DNA of 64,000 bases. It comes from Paenibacillus barcinonensis. GTDB taxonomy: Bacteria; Bacillota; Bacilli; Paenibacillales; Paenibacillaceae. Below are positions 43,998 through 53,725 of the stretch, piece after piece. The first letter of the stretch is position 1. The number at the start of each line of letters is the position of its first letter. The notes under the pieces were generated by a model that saw nothing but the letters and a program-made list of their open reading frames with translations, had not been told where the DNA came from and did not search any database. Made by a program: the position numbers and the translations under genes. The stretch covers positions 62,001 through 126,000 of the forward strand of contig NZ_QJSW01000004.1 of NCBI RefSeq assembly GCF_003217495.1, in the 5' to 3' direction.

Positions 43998-44321
43998 TTG
44001 GCTATCTACAATTTGGATCAACTGCAACACCATATTTTGCTTTGTAACGGCGGAACATGCATGCGTAATGAGGGGGAAGAGGTCACTCAGGCGGTGCGGG
44101 ATGAAATCGCGAAGCAGCAGGCGGGTGGATTTATTCATACAACGCGCACAAAATGTAATGGCCGCTGTGACGACGGTTGTGTAACGATTGTGTATCCGCA
44201 GGGCGATTGGTACGGTAAAATGACGCCGGAATCTGGCCGGGAACTCGTTCAGGCTCTGTGCAACGGCGATAAACTGGACAAACATCTGATTGCTAACGTA
44301 GTCAAGGCATCAGCCAATTAA
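43998..44321 (+). CDS. thioredoxin-fold [2Fe-2S] ferredoxin domain protein
   Basis: The 107-residue protein has LLCNGGTCMRNEGEEV near the N-terminus and TRTKCNGRCDDGCVTIVYPQGDWYGKM in the second half, giving the four-cysteine [2Fe-2S] set of thioredoxin-like (2Fe-2S) ferredoxins related to the NuoE subunit. It probably serves as a small electron carrier. The start is TTG 43998; GAGAGGAATG upstream is slightly far. Neighbours give no partner. Confidence 0.85.
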   Translation: MAIYNLDQLQHHILLCNGGTCMRNEGEEVTQAVRDEIAKQQAGGFIHTTRTKCNGRCDDGCVTIVYPQGDWYGKMTPESGRELVQALCNGDKLDKHLIANVVKASAN

Positions 44322-44488
44322 AGCCCATCACGTTCTTTTTTTTCTTATTCTAACGTGCACAGAATGATCTCAAATTAATTCGCTGTAAAGGGATTGGAAT
44401 TAAGACGTATAAGCGCTATAATCAGTAAGGTATGATTCAAAATAGACTAGAATTGAACTTGAATTCGAATTGACGGAGGGCTATGAAT

Positions 44489-45421
44489 ATGGAAAAAGCA
44501 TTAATTTTTGGCCACAAAAACCCGGATACAGACACGATCTGTTCAGCGATTGCTTATGCAGACCTGAAAAGCAAATTGGGACAGGATGTTGAAGCGGTGC
44601 GCCTGGGCGAAGTGAACGGTGAAACACAATATGCACTGGATCAGTTCAAGGTTGCTGCACCACGTTTGATCAAAACAGCTGCAAATGAAGTGAACAAAGT
44701 CATTCTGGTGGACCACAACGAGCGTCAGCAAAGCGTAAGCGATATTGCAGATGTAACGGTTGTTGAGGTTATTGATCACCACCGCATTGCGAATTTTGAG
44801 ACAAGTCAGCCTTTGTACTTCCGTGCAGAGCCTGTAGGTTGTACTGCAACCATACTGAATAAAATGTACAAAGAAAACGGCGTAGAAATCAGCGCACCGA
44901 TTGCGGGTCTGATGCTGTCGGCAATCATCTCCGATTCCCTGCTGTTTAAATCCCCGACATGCACAGAGCAGGACGTTGCAGCGGCACGTGAGCTGGCAGC
45001 TATTGCTGGTGTAGATGCAGACAGCTACGGTCTGGACATGCTGAAAGCCGGAGCAGATCTGAGCCAGAAAACAATTGCTGAGCTGATCTCTCTGGATGCG
45101 AAGGAATTCGCTATGGGTACAGCTAAGGTTGAAATCGCGCAGGTGAATGCGGTTGACGTCAATGATGTGCTAGTCAAACAGCCAGAGCTTCAAGCGGCCA
45201 TTGAAGCGATCATCTCCAGTAAGGGACTCGATCTGTTCTTGTTTGTTGTCACAGACATTCTGAACAACGATTCTGTTGCATTGGCTTACGGTGCATCAAC
45301 CCAAGCGGTAGAGAAAGCATACAACGTAACACTGGCAGACAACAAAGCATTGCTGAAAGGTGTCGTATCCCGCAAATCGCAGATTGTACCTGTGCTGACG
45401 GAAGCGTTCAACACGCTGTAA
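44489..45421 (+). CDS. ppaC: manganese-dependent inorganic pyrophosphatase
   Basis: A 310-residue family II pyrophosphatase (DHH superfamily), which hydrolyses PPi to drive biosynthesis. Visible: [19 protein letters not shown] (Mn ligands His and Asp), [13 protein letters not shown] (DHH motif), the DHHA2 domain and the terminal SRKSQIVP substrate-binding segment. Length matches B. subtilis PpaC. ATG 44489 is placed 8 bases after GGAGGG, so it is preferred over ATG 44483. A strong hairpin follows the stop. Confidence 0.96.
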   Translation: MEKALIFGHKNPDTDTICSAIAYADLKSKLGQDVEAVRLGEVNGETQYALDQFKVAAPRLIKTAANEVNKVILVDHNERQQSVSDIADVTVVEVIDHHRIANFETSQPLYFRAEPVGCTATILNKMYKENGVEISAPIAGLMLSAIISDSLLFKSPTCTEQDVAAARELAAIAGVDADSYGLDMLKAGADLSQKTIAELISLDAKEFAMGTAKVEIAQVNAVDVNDVLVKQPELQAAIEAIISSKGLDLFLFVVTDILNNDSVALAYGASTQAVEKAYNVTLADNKALLKGVVSRKSQIVPVLTEAFNTL

Positions 45422-45463
45422 TACGCAGAGCGATATAATCGGATAACAAGCAGCACAATAATG

Positions 45464-45504
45464 AAGCCTGCTCTGATCTTTCATGGATCAGGACAGGCTT
45501 TTCA
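45464..45504 (+). terminator. terminator or attenuator between ppaC and the IF-3 paralogue
   Basis: AAGCCTG-TC-TGATC pairs with GATCA-GA-CAGGCTT (two mismatches), followed by TTTT. It ends only 9 bases before the AAGGAGG of the next gene, so it could either terminate ppaC or attenuate transcription into the IF-3-like gene. Confidence 0.75.
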
Positions 45505-45523
45505 TGTCAAGGAGGAAGCAAGG

Positions 45524-46024
45524 ATGGCGCAGATCATCAAAAATGAAAAAATCAAAGCAGCCGAGGTACAGCTTACAGGTTTGAATGGAGAAGATCTGGG
45601 AGTCATGTCCACACGGGAAGCACTGGCACTGGCCAAGCAGTATAAAGTAGACCTCGTATGCATGTCCCTGATGAGCAGCCCGCCTCCCTGCAAGCTCATT
45701 GGAGCAGGTGCGGCGCGTGATGAGGCACAGCAGGCGAAGAAACAGGCAGGCAAGTCTCCAGACAAGCGCAAAGTAAAGGAAATCCGGCTGCAACTGCAGA
45801 TGGAGGACCATGACCGTGATGTAAAGCAGTCACAGGCAGAGCGTATTCTGAAAAAGGGTGACTCCGTGAAGTTTGTTATTCAGGTTCATGGTGCCAAAGA
45901 GGGCGAAGCAGGTAAGGTCTGGGCCGAAGAGCTGTGCAAAGCGCTGAAAGATGTTGGAAGCAGAACGACAGGTATCCAGGTCAGCGGCAAGCAAGTGGTT
46001 GTGCAGCTTGATCCGATAGGCTGA
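45524..46024 (+). CDS. translation initiation factor IF-3 paralogue
   Basis: A 166-residue two-domain IF-3 homologue. The N-terminal domain (IIKNEKIKAAEVQLTGLNGEDLGVMSTREALALAKQYKVDLVCM) and linker are clear, as is the start of the C-terminal domain (VKEIRLQLQMEDHDRDVKQSQAERILKKGDSVKF). The family's RGRE signature in the C-terminal domain is replaced by HGAKEG, and the linker is altered (SSPPPCKLIGAG). The housekeeping infC is normally followed by rpmI and rplT; here neither is present, so this is probably a second, divergent copy. ATG 45524 lies 8 bases after AAGGAGG. Confidence 0.85.
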   Translation: MAQIIKNEKIKAAEVQLTGLNGEDLGVMSTREALALAKQYKVDLVCMSLMSSPPPCKLIGAGAARDEAQQAKKQAGKSPDKRKVKEIRLQLQMEDHDRDVKQSQAERILKKGDSVKFVIQVHGAKEGEAGKVWAEELCKALKDVGSRTTGIQVSGKQVVVQLDPIG

Positions 46025-46038
46025 AGTGTGTAGTGCAT

Positions 46039-46890
46039 TTAAACACTTGTAAAAGGCTCCGAGCCCGGGATGCGCAAATAACGTCGGCCGCCTACTCTCA
46101 CATATAATTGACCAGGTAGCACAGGTGAGAAAGCATCTGGATTGTCACCTGTGCTGCTTTTGGCATAGCGGGATAAATACAGAAAGTCGGGATAAATAAC
46201 CATATCCATTAAATAAGCGGATACCCTGCTGCCCGGAAAGCGAAACTGATTCAAGGTTTGAATAATCTGTTCACCGCTTGCAATGCCAATGCCGTGCCCG
46301 TAGTACCAATTCTCCCGTAGCATAATTGTGTTTTCACCCTGCCATTCAGGTGTTGCGGGAGATACATCAGGATTTTTGAAATATAGCACATCTCCAGGCA
46401 GTGCCGTTTCCTTTCCATTTTTTTCAATCAAACGAAGATCACTGTCATAATGCCAGTCAAACAGCAGCAGGTTACGAAATAAAGAATTAAAGGCGTCCTC
46501 GCGAATACTACCAAGCACCCCTCCATACAGCACAATGACGGCCGCAGTCGCACATTCAAATGCGTATAAATGCCCGTTTCTCCATATATCTCTAATCCCG
46601 TTTGCAGGAGTTACATCGGGTCGAAGCTCAAAGCCACCCTCGGCATTTCGATTCCAGAACACAGGATTACATCGTGAATCCTCAAAGGAGGCAAAGCTGA
46701 CTCCGCTTCGATCCAGCTCTTCCGCTGCATGGACGAGAGATTCTCTTAAATTCCATTCAAAGTGCAGATGATCCATAGATTGATAAACATATCGTGCAGT
46801 ACGGTTCTGAAGCTGCTGTAACCAATACCATTCAAAGGTAGACCAATCAGAGGGTGATAGCTGAACTGGTTGATTAGCAACAATAATCAT
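46039..46890 (-). CDS. tgl: spore coat protein-glutamine gamma-glutamyltransferase
   Basis: A 283-residue transglutaminase of the Bacillus Tgl family, made in the mother cell, which crosslinks spore coat proteins such as GerQ. It matches B. subtilis Tgl along its length, including IRDIWRNGHLYAFECATAAVIVLY with catalytic C113, LFDWHYDSDL, GDVLYFKNPDVSPATPEWQGEN, and the GHGIGIASGEQIIQTLN segment. It is about 38 residues longer at the C-terminus. The start ATG 46890 follows GGAGGTTATT. Its presence is direct evidence that the organism forms endospores. It is convergent with the IF-3 paralogue. Confidence 0.93.
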   Translation of the reverse strand: MIIVANQPVQLSPSDWSTFEWYWLQQLQNRTARYVYQSMDHLHFEWNLRESLVHAAEELDRSGVSFASFEDSRCNPVFWNRNAEGGFELRPDVTPANGIRDIWRNGHLYAFECATAAVIVLYGGVLGSIREDAFNSLFRNLLLFDWHYDSDLRLIEKNGKETALPGDVLYFKNPDVSPATPEWQGENTIMLRENWYYGHGIGIASGEQIIQTLNQFRFPGSRVSAYLMDMVIYPDFLYLSRYAKSSTGDNPDAFSPVLPGQLYVRVGGRRYLRIPGSEPFTSV

Positions 46891-47101
46891 GGTGCAATAA
46901 CCTCCATTCTTAACTTGCTTTTCGCGATATAGCAGGAGTAAGGTTAGATCTAAACATGTCGATTGATGCGAGAGATTTTTTACATCGGTTTCGTTTAAGG
47001 ATTGTGGTATTTGGGGTACTACTCTCTATAGATAAAGTTATGATCAGAATGATCTGTTCATACGAATAACATTTCATCTTCTTATCAAAGGAGGATACGT
47101 A

Positions 47102-49823
47102 GTGTCGAACGCCATCACACAGAGTCGCTCTCTGTTCGAACAATTATATACACATGCGCCAATCGGCATTGCTGTCGCTTCTCACGTTAATGGATTGTGG
47201 GTGCAGTTAAATCCCGCTTTTTGCGGGATGATCGGAGCAACGGAGGAGGAATTGCTGAATACCTCAATCGTACATATGATTTATGAAGAAGACTTCAGGT
47301 ACGAGGAATTTCGCAACAATTTCTGGAACATGACAAGTGGCGGACAGCCGATGTATGAAACGGAGGTGCGTCTGAAACGAAAAGACGGCACACTGTTGTG
47401 GACCACGATCAGAGCTTGCATCGTTCGGGACGAGGAAAGCGGTGAGCCGTTATATTTGTTAGTACAGGCTGCGGACATCAGCAAGCAGAAGGAAGCCGAG
47501 CAAAGCCTGCTTGAACAACGCAGACAGCTGGAGGAGAGCAGTCGTATTTCGCGTATTCTGGCTGAATCCTCCATGGACCTGATTGCGATTCATCAAGCAG
47601 ATGCCGAGCGTACGTTTAAATATGTATCGGATGCCAGCAGAAGCATGCTTGGTTACGAACCGGAAGAAATGGTGGGACAGTCCGGCATCTTCTGTATACA
47701 CCCTGATGATGCTCCGGCCTTACGGGCTTACATCCGTGAACAGATGAAGGGGCTGGCGCCGGAGCGGTTCAGTTATCGACTGCAGCACAAAGACGGCTCG
47801 ATCGTATGGGCAGACACACTGACCCATTATGTGTATGATGAAGCTGGTGCGGTGCAGGAGATGGTTGCGGTTACGCGTGATATTACACAAAGCAAACAGC
47901 AGCAGCTGAATCTACAGGAGTATAAATCGTTATTTGACTGCAATCCGCTTGGAGTTGCATCCCTTGATCGGGCAGGAGCAATTGACAGGGCATACACGAC
48001 AAGAGCTATTAAGCCGCCCCTTTGATCATCTCATTGATCCGGTGGATCTGGAGAAGACGCGTTATCATTTTGAAGAAACGGTGAAGGGAAACGCGCAGAG
48101 CTACGAGATTGGTTTGATTCACAAAAACGGTCAGCGGATTGAAACGAGTGTCATTAATGTTCCGATTTTGCTGGAAGACAAAGTGGTCGGGGTGTACGGC
48201 ATCACAAGTGATGTAACTGCAGCGAAGCGTTATGTGGAGGAGATCGAAAATTTAAGTTATGAGCGGGCGCTTATTCTTAACGGCATGTCTGAAGGAGTCA
48301 TCGGGCTTGATTTGGATGGAAACGTGAATTTTGCCAATCCGGCAGCGGCGGAGATGATGAACATCTGTCCGAACGAGATGAACGGCCAATCTTTGGAGAA
48401 GATGATGATTCAAATGCAGAGTGAAGGTATACCTTATCCAGGAAAGGGTACACCAATGCTGCAAGCCGTGCGTGATGGTAGAGCGCTACCGCGTACAGAG
48501 TCAGTATTTTGGCGTCAGGATGGGTCCAGCTTTCTCGCGGAGTTTCAATTAAAGCCTATCATGGATCAGGGCCAGACACGCGGAGCTGTGCTCGTATTCC
48601 GTGATATGACGTCGGTCAAAGAAATTATAAGAGCCAAGGAAGCTGCCGAGCATGCCGACCGGGCGAAATCCGAATTTCTGGCTGTGATGAGCCACGAGCT
48701 GCGTACACCGTTAAACGGCATCATGGGTATGGCCCATTTGTTGATGGATACAGAGCTGGATGAGGAGCAGCGAGGGTTTGCCGAGATCATGGTTGCCAGC
48801 GGCGAGTCGCTGCTATGCATATTAAATGAAATATTGGACTTTAGCAAAATTGAAGCAGGTAAAATGGATTTGGATTATGGGCCGCTGGATATTCGGGATA
48901 CGCTGAACTGTGTAATTGAATTGTTTTCGGTCAAAGCAGCGGAGAAAAATATTGAGCTTTACAGTGAAGTCGCTGGCGAGATTCCGAAATGTGTCTGTGG
49001 AGATGAGACGAGAATTCGTCAGATTCTGATTAATCTGGTTGGTAATGCCGTTAAATTTACCGAGCAAGGAAGCATCACCGTTAGCGTTGAGACCGTTGAT
49101 TCGTCAGAATATGGACCTGATCATCTCATGCTGTCGTTTAACGTGAAGGACACGGGGATTGGCATTGCTCTGGACAAGCAGCACCAGTTGTTCCAATCCT
49201 TCTCGCAGCTGGACCCATCTATCAATCGCAAGTTTGGTGGAACAGGGCTTGGGCTGGCGATTAGCAAAAAGCTGGTGGAGCTAATGGGCGGAGCTATTGG
49301 TGTTCAGAGTGAGATTGGCAAAGGCGCAGCGTTTCAGTTTACCCTTGTGCTGGAGAAGTGGAGAGGCGCAGGGGTTACAGCTGAGGAAGAGGAGATTGCA
49401 GCAACCCGTGCGGTGCTGGACCACAGCCATCTCGCTCAAGACATTCGCATATTGATAGCGGAGGATCAGGCCGTGAACAGTCATCTGCTGGAGGAGATGC
49501 TTCGTAAATTCGGCGGTGTGTGTGATATTGTTGAAAACGGTGCACAGGCTGTGGAATTGCTCGCAAAAAGGTCATATGATCTGATCTTTATGGATATTCA
49601 AATGCCGGTGATGGACGGAATCGAAGCCACTTGCGAGATTAGAAAAAAACATCCTGAAATCCCAGTGATCGCTGCGATTACGGCCTTTGCAGGAGAACGT
49701 GATCGGGAAGCCTGTCTGCAATGTGGTATGCAGGACTTTATTAGCAAGCCGTTTCATTCTGCAGAGATCATTCGTGTACTCCATACGTGGGTGCCATACA
49801 TTCAGACCAAACGACTCATATAA
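47102..49823 (+). pseudogene. multi-PAS hybrid histidine kinase, interrupted by a deletion/frameshift
   Basis: Two reading frames together encode one kinase. The first (GTG 47102, AAAGGAGG upstream, to TGA 48025) has two PAS/PAC units and begins a third (EYKSLFDCNPLGVASLDR). The second frame resumes at EQLTGHTRQELLSRPFDHLI and continues to 49823 with the rest of the third PAS, a fourth PAS, HisKA (VMSHELRTPLNG), HATPase_c (GTGLGLAISKKLVE) and a C-terminal receiver (LIFMDIQMPVMDG). At the junction (about 47960-47985) both the frame and the roughly ten residues of a PAS strand are missing, so a small deletion is more likely than a one-base error. The second frame has TTG 47982 behind AGGAG and might still give a soluble kinase-receiver protein. 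Confidence 0.8.
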
Positions 49824-49884
49824 AACCGATATAACGTGTCATGCTGCTCCATATATCAAGCTGATATGTGCATTCTGCCCAAAA

Positions 49885-49915
49885 AACCTGTATCTCCAGT
49901 GGAGGTACAGGTTTT
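49885..49915 (+). terminator. rho-independent terminator
   Basis: AACCTGTATCTCC and GGAGGTACAGGTT (one mismatch) around AGT, then TTTTG, after the kinase gene. Confidence 0.85.
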
Positions 49916-49985
49916 GTCGTTGGGAGCTACAGCGTCGCTCAAATTATTAGCATTTCGGACCGGCGTCCCGTGTTATACAACGTGA

Positions 49986-50198
49986 TCAGGACCATCCGCC
50001 AATTAAGCCGGAGAGTGTTACACACTCATCATCTTCCAATTCTGCAATCAGGGTAAGATCTTCGTCATCCTGCGGATTCACCGAAAATAATTCACGGCGT
50101 CCGTCCTCATGCTTGATAATAACAAGCTGATTGCCGCCTTTTGTATGGAACTGGTACTTCACCCCGATACCAGGCAGGGCGCATTCCCGGATATTCAT
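49986..50198 (-). CDS. KhtT-like N-terminal domain, stand-alone
   Basis: A 70-residue protein matching the N-terminal domain of KhtT/YhaT, the regulatory subunit of the KhtU potassium-proton antiporter: NIRECALPGIGVKYQFHTKG, then NQLVIIKHEDGRRELFSV and ECVTLSGLIGGW. Full KhtT is about 165 residues, with a TrkA_C domain binding c-di-AMP; here the frame stops at the end of the first domain, and no TrkA_C or antiporter gene follows. The ribosome site AAAGAGGTG and normal codon use suggest it is expressed. It may be a truncated relic or a small protein in its own right. Confidence 0.7.
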   Translation of the reverse strand: MNIRECALPGIGVKYQFHTKGGNQLVIIKHEDGRRELFSVNPQDDEDLTLIAELEDDECVTLSGLIGGWS

Positions 50199-50335
50199 GA
50201 AACTTGTTCACCTCTTTAACGTTTGCTTAAATCTCCAAATATTAACCGTTCACACAGTACGGATGTATTCTACTACCCATAACACGGTTTGGCAAGTTAC
50301 AAATTAGATGGCTTAGCGTGCTATGCATGGCGACG

Positions 50336-51061
50336 TTATTGCCGTCTCATCCGCTTACGACGAATGAAGAACCCGATGAGCAGCGCCAGAATCAGCACCA
50401 GACCTGGAATGGCTACCAGCAGAATATTTCGGATATTCGGAATTTGTACGGTTAAATCCAGCGTATTCTTCTGCAGGGGTGAGATGTTCCAGATCAGCGT
50501 TTTACCGCCATCCTGAACCTCATCTGCATTGGAAGCATCTGCCTTGATGGGGAGGGACAGCTTGAAATTAAAATTCATATCCTTCAACAGCAGGCGTTTG
50601 AGAAAGCCTGGAACTTTGTTGATCTGTTCTTTAATATCCCCATCCGGCATGGATTCCATAAGGTCGGCATCGGCAGTAATATGCATTTTGGACGAAAAAA
50701 AGCCTGGAACCGTGGATTGTTCGATATGAATACCAGTTGGCAGCTTGGAGGTATCAAAGGCAGTCATGCTGCTTCTTTCATAGTGGTTGGTTGCTTTCAG
50801 CACGTTCTGATCACCCTGCTTGGTGATTTCAGCCTTGAAATGGTTTCGCTCCAGCGCTTCTGCCAGCAAAGGCATAACATTGTCCTGTCCTATTTTGCCA
50901 AGAGCGGAGTCTGAGACACTAAGGTCCAGCGCCAGATCAGCTGATCCGTCCGTATTTACGGTAACGTGGGCTTCTCCATTCGCACAGGCAGATAACAAGA
51001 CAAGCATGAAGAGTAGCATACAAGTTAATAATAATTGACGTATCGTATTGCGAGTTGACAT
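50336..51061 (-). CDS. DUF3153-like lipoprotein with C-terminal membrane helix
   Basis: A 241-residue protein with lipobox LLSAC, a beta-rich external domain (AHVTVNTDGSADLALDLSVSDSAL ... GIHIEQSTVPGFFSSKMHITADADL) and a C-terminal transmembrane helix (ILLVAIPGLVLILALLIGFFI) followed by RRKRMRR. This architecture fits DUF3153 lipoproteins of Bacillota, of unknown function. ATG 51061 follows CAGGAG; an upstream in-frame ATG (51118) lacks a ribosome site and would destroy the signal peptide. Confidence 0.8.
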   Translation of the reverse strand: MSTRNTIRQLLLTCMLLFMLVLLSACANGEAHVTVNTDGSADLALDLSVSDSALGKIGQDNVMPLLAEALERNHFKAEITKQGDQNVLKATNHYERSSMTAFDTSKLPTGIHIEQSTVPGFFSSKMHITADADLMESMPDGDIKEQINKVPGFLKRLLLKDMNFNFKLSLPIKADASNADEVQDGGKTLIWNISPLQKNTLDLTVQIPNIRNILLVAIPGLVLILALLIGFFIRRKRMRRQ

Positions 51062-51364
51062 GTGCTCCTGCCTTTCTGCGTAAGTGCTATTGCGTAATGT
51101 CCATATTCGTCCATCCAATCTAGAAATCTAGTATACAACGGAATGTTTGCAGATGCGAATACCACATGACCCTAAGAAATCTGGTCGGTAAGCTAAGAAA
51201 AAGAAAAGAAATTGTGATTTTGCGGAGCGAATATCCTTAAAGTGACATATGAGGTTGATTAAAATTAAAGATTTCGTATTTTTGTCAATGTTCCGTCAAT
51301 TCAAACAGCCGTTCCGCGTGTAAACTGGTATAGAGATGAATATACGGGCAAGGGGGTTACATTC

Positions 51365-51457
51365 ATGACTTATATTATTATTCTGGCAGCTGTTATGGTT
51401 GTGGGCATGATTGGAATGGGATGGTTCTATCAGATCGTTGATAAGGACCAGCACTAG
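51365..51457 (+). CDS. 30-residue single-pass membrane peptide
   Basis: ATG 51365 is preceded by CAAGGGGG at proper spacing. The product has one hydrophobic helix (YIIILAAVMVVGMIGMGWF) followed by YQIVDKDQH, an N-out or N-in single-pass topology like CydX-, KdpF- or MgtR-sized accessory peptides. It has its own spacer on both sides and no host complex nearby. The 51062-51364 gap upstream holds nothing else that I can identify. I do not recognise the family. Confidence 0.65.
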   Translation: MTYIIILAAVMVVGMIGMGWFYQIVDKDQH

Positions 51458-51747
51458 TTCTAATTCGGCAGCGCTGTGTGTTCCGGCAGATTATGACAAA
51501 GACAAAGACAAGCCTATAAGCTGGCTTCGCTGATGCGAGGCGGGCTTATTTGTATTTAGGTAAAATAGTTCAGGATAAAAATACCTTACGTCATGATGTA
51601 AGCGCATCGAATTTCAGTTGAAAACATTTGACCGATGGACAAATATTTTTCGTAAAGTTGGGATTTTTAGGCTTCTCTTTTGTATAATAGGGGATAAGCT
51701 TCTCGGGTTTCTCCCGAAATTTGCCAAACAGGAAAGGGTGTACATAA

Positions 51748-53442
51748 ATGAAGTTTAGTGAATACACGTATACACGTCCCGATCTGGAACATATCAAGAC
51801 CTCTTTCGTTGAGCTGCTGAAGGGATTTGAAGCGGCGACTACGGTGGAAGAGCAAAGTGAATTCATGGACAAGATCAATGCCATGCGCAGTGATTTTGAA
51901 ACACAGGCACAACTGGTCTACATCCGCCATTCCATTGATACGAACGATGAGTTCTATAAAGCGGAGAATGAGTTTCTGGATGAAAATCTGCCAGTGGTGC
52001 AGGAGTACATTACTGATTTTTACCGTGCACTTGTGAACTCCAAGTTTCGTGCGGCACTGGAAGAAAAGTGGGGCTCACAGCTGTTCCAGCTTGCAGAGCT
52101 TTCCCTGAAAACGTTCAGTCCGGAAGTGATTGAGGAGCTGCAGAAGGAGAACAAACTTTCTACGGAATATAACCAATTAATCGCCTCGGCCAAAATTCCG
52201 TTTGAAGGCGAAGAGCGCACACTGCCACAGCTGCATCCATTTGAGCTGTCCACAGATCGCTCGATGCGGGAACGTGCTTCCGTCGCTCGATATGCTTTCA
52301 TGGCGGAGCATGAAGCTGAATTCGATCGTATTTATGATGAACTGGTGAAGGTGCGCACACAGATTGCGAAGAAGCTCGGGTATGCAAGCTATGTGGAGCT
52401 GGGCTACGATCGCATGAATCGTACGGATTATAATGCGGAGATGGTGGCTAATTTCCGTGCACAGGTTCGGGATTATATCGTGCCCGTGGCTACCAAGCTC
52501 AGAGAGCGTCAGCGCAGCCGGATCGACGTAGACACGCTCTATTTTTACGATCAAGGCTTCAGCTTCAAGACGGGCAACCCTACACCGAAAGGAGATGCAG
52601 ACTGGATTGTGGAGAACGGCAAAAAGATGTACGCCGAGCTTTCCCCGGAAACGGATGTCTTCTTCCAGATGATGACGGATAATGAACTGATGGATCTGGT
52701 GAGCAAAAAAGGCAAACAGGGCGGAGGATACTGTACCTTCCTGAACGATTATAAAGTTCCGTTTATTTTCTCCAACTTCAACGGCACGTCGGGTGACATT
52801 GATGTGCTGACACATGAAGCAGGCCATGCGTTCCAAGTGTATGAAAGCCGCAACTTTGCTGTACCGGAATATAACTGGCCGACGTTTGAGTCCGCAGAGA
52901 TTCATTCAATGAGCATGGAATTTTTCACATGGCCTTGGATGGAGCTGTTCTTCAAGGAAGATACAGACAAGTATAAGTTTGATCATCTCTCCTCTGCTCT
53001 GCTGTTCATTCCGTACGGAGTAGCTGTAGATGAATTCCAGCACTTTGTGTATGCGAACCCGAATGCTACACCAACAGAGCGTAAGCAGGCATGGCGCAAT
53101 ATCGAGAAAATTTATCTGCCACATATCAACTACAAGGATAATACGTATCTGGAGCAGGGCGGATTCTGGCATAAGCAGGGTCACATCTTCTCGTCGCCAT
53201 TTTATTACATTGATTACACGCTGGCGCAAATCTGTGCATTCCAGTTCTGGAAACGCAACAATGAGGACATGAAATCGGCGTGGGCGGACTATCTGACACT
53301 GTGTAAGGCTGGCGGTAGTCTGTCCTTCACAGGACTGGTTGAGCTGGCTGGATTAAACTCACCATTTGAGGATGGTTGTGTTTCCTCCGTTATTGGTGAC
53401 ATTGAAGCATGGCTTGATGGTGTAAACGACAAGGCATTGTAA
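51748..53442 (+). CDS. M3-family oligoendopeptidase (copy 2)
   Basis: A 564-residue zinc peptidase, family M3 (oligoendopeptidase F-like subgroup common in Bacillota). The zinc motif is HEAGHAFQVYESR with the third ligand in the FESAEIHSMSMEFF segment. It starts MKFSEYTYTRPDLEHIKTSF at ATG 51748, behind GGAAAGGGTG. It is only distantly similar to the M3 peptidase encoded at 15976-17784, so the two are probably different subfamilies instead of a recent duplication. It is expected to be cytoplasmic and to degrade medium-length peptides. Confidence 0.92.
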   Translation: MKFSEYTYTRPDLEHIKTSFVELLKGFEAATTVEEQSEFMDKINAMRSDFETQAQLVYIRHSIDTNDEFYKAENEFLDENLPVVQEYITDFYRALVNSKFRAALEEKWGSQLFQLAELSLKTFSPEVIEELQKENKLSTEYNQLIASAKIPFEGEERTLPQLHPFELSTDRSMRERASVARYAFMAEHEAEFDRIYDELVKVRTQIAKKLGYASYVELGYDRMNRTDYNAEMVANFRAQVRDYIVPVATKLRERQRSRIDVDTLYFYDQGFSFKTGNPTPKGDADWIVENGKKMYAELSPETDVFFQMMTDNELMDLVSKKGKQGGGYCTFLNDYKVPFIFSNFNGTSGDIDVLTHEAGHAFQVYESRNFAVPEYNWPTFESAEIHSMSMEFFTWPWMELFFKEDTDKYKFDHLSSALLFIPYGVAVDEFQHFVYANPNATPTERKQAWRNIEKIYLPHINYKDNTYLEQGGFWHKQGHIFSSPFYYIDYTLAQICAFQFWKRNNEDMKSAWADYLTLCKAGGSLSFTGLVELAGLNSPFEDGCVSSVIGDIEAWLDGVNDKAL

Positions 53443-53514
53443 GTAAGAGGCAGCCAATATATAGCTGAGTCGGAGGTCGTGACGTGTTCGGATGCACATG
53501 GAGCCTAACAGGAG

Positions 53515-53725
53515 CGGGGGCTAACGATCTCCACAGCGCTTATTTAGCCATTTTGGCGTGAAATTATATTCTAACGATCTGTGGTACGCTATTTGCGGGT
53601 TCTAACCCGTTTCGGCCTTTGATTCAGTAAAAGGAGCGAGATAGCGTCGCTGGGGATCGTTAGAATTTTTTTTATCCGCGAATGGGGGCGATTAAGGCTT
53701 CTGGTGCTCGTTAGAAATAGCAGGG
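53515..53725. repeat. intergenic element with repeated CTAACGATC motifs in both orientations
   Basis: CTAACGATCT occurs at about 53521 and 53572, a TTCTAACCCG variant near 53604, and the reverse forms GATCGTTAGAA (about 53656) and CTCGTTAGAA (about 53708). The block looks like one of the dispersed palindromic intergenic repeats frequent in Paenibacillus. No coding potential was seen. Confidence 0.55.

Noticed and set aside
46910..47143. Minus-strand frame of 77 codons between tgl and the hybrid kinase
   Set aside because: Overlaps the start of the kinase gene, low-complexity product without a ribosome site.
15976..53442. Possible recent duplication of the two M3 peptidases
   Set aside because: The two proteins differ in length and share only the zinc motif region clearly; they look like separate subfamilies.
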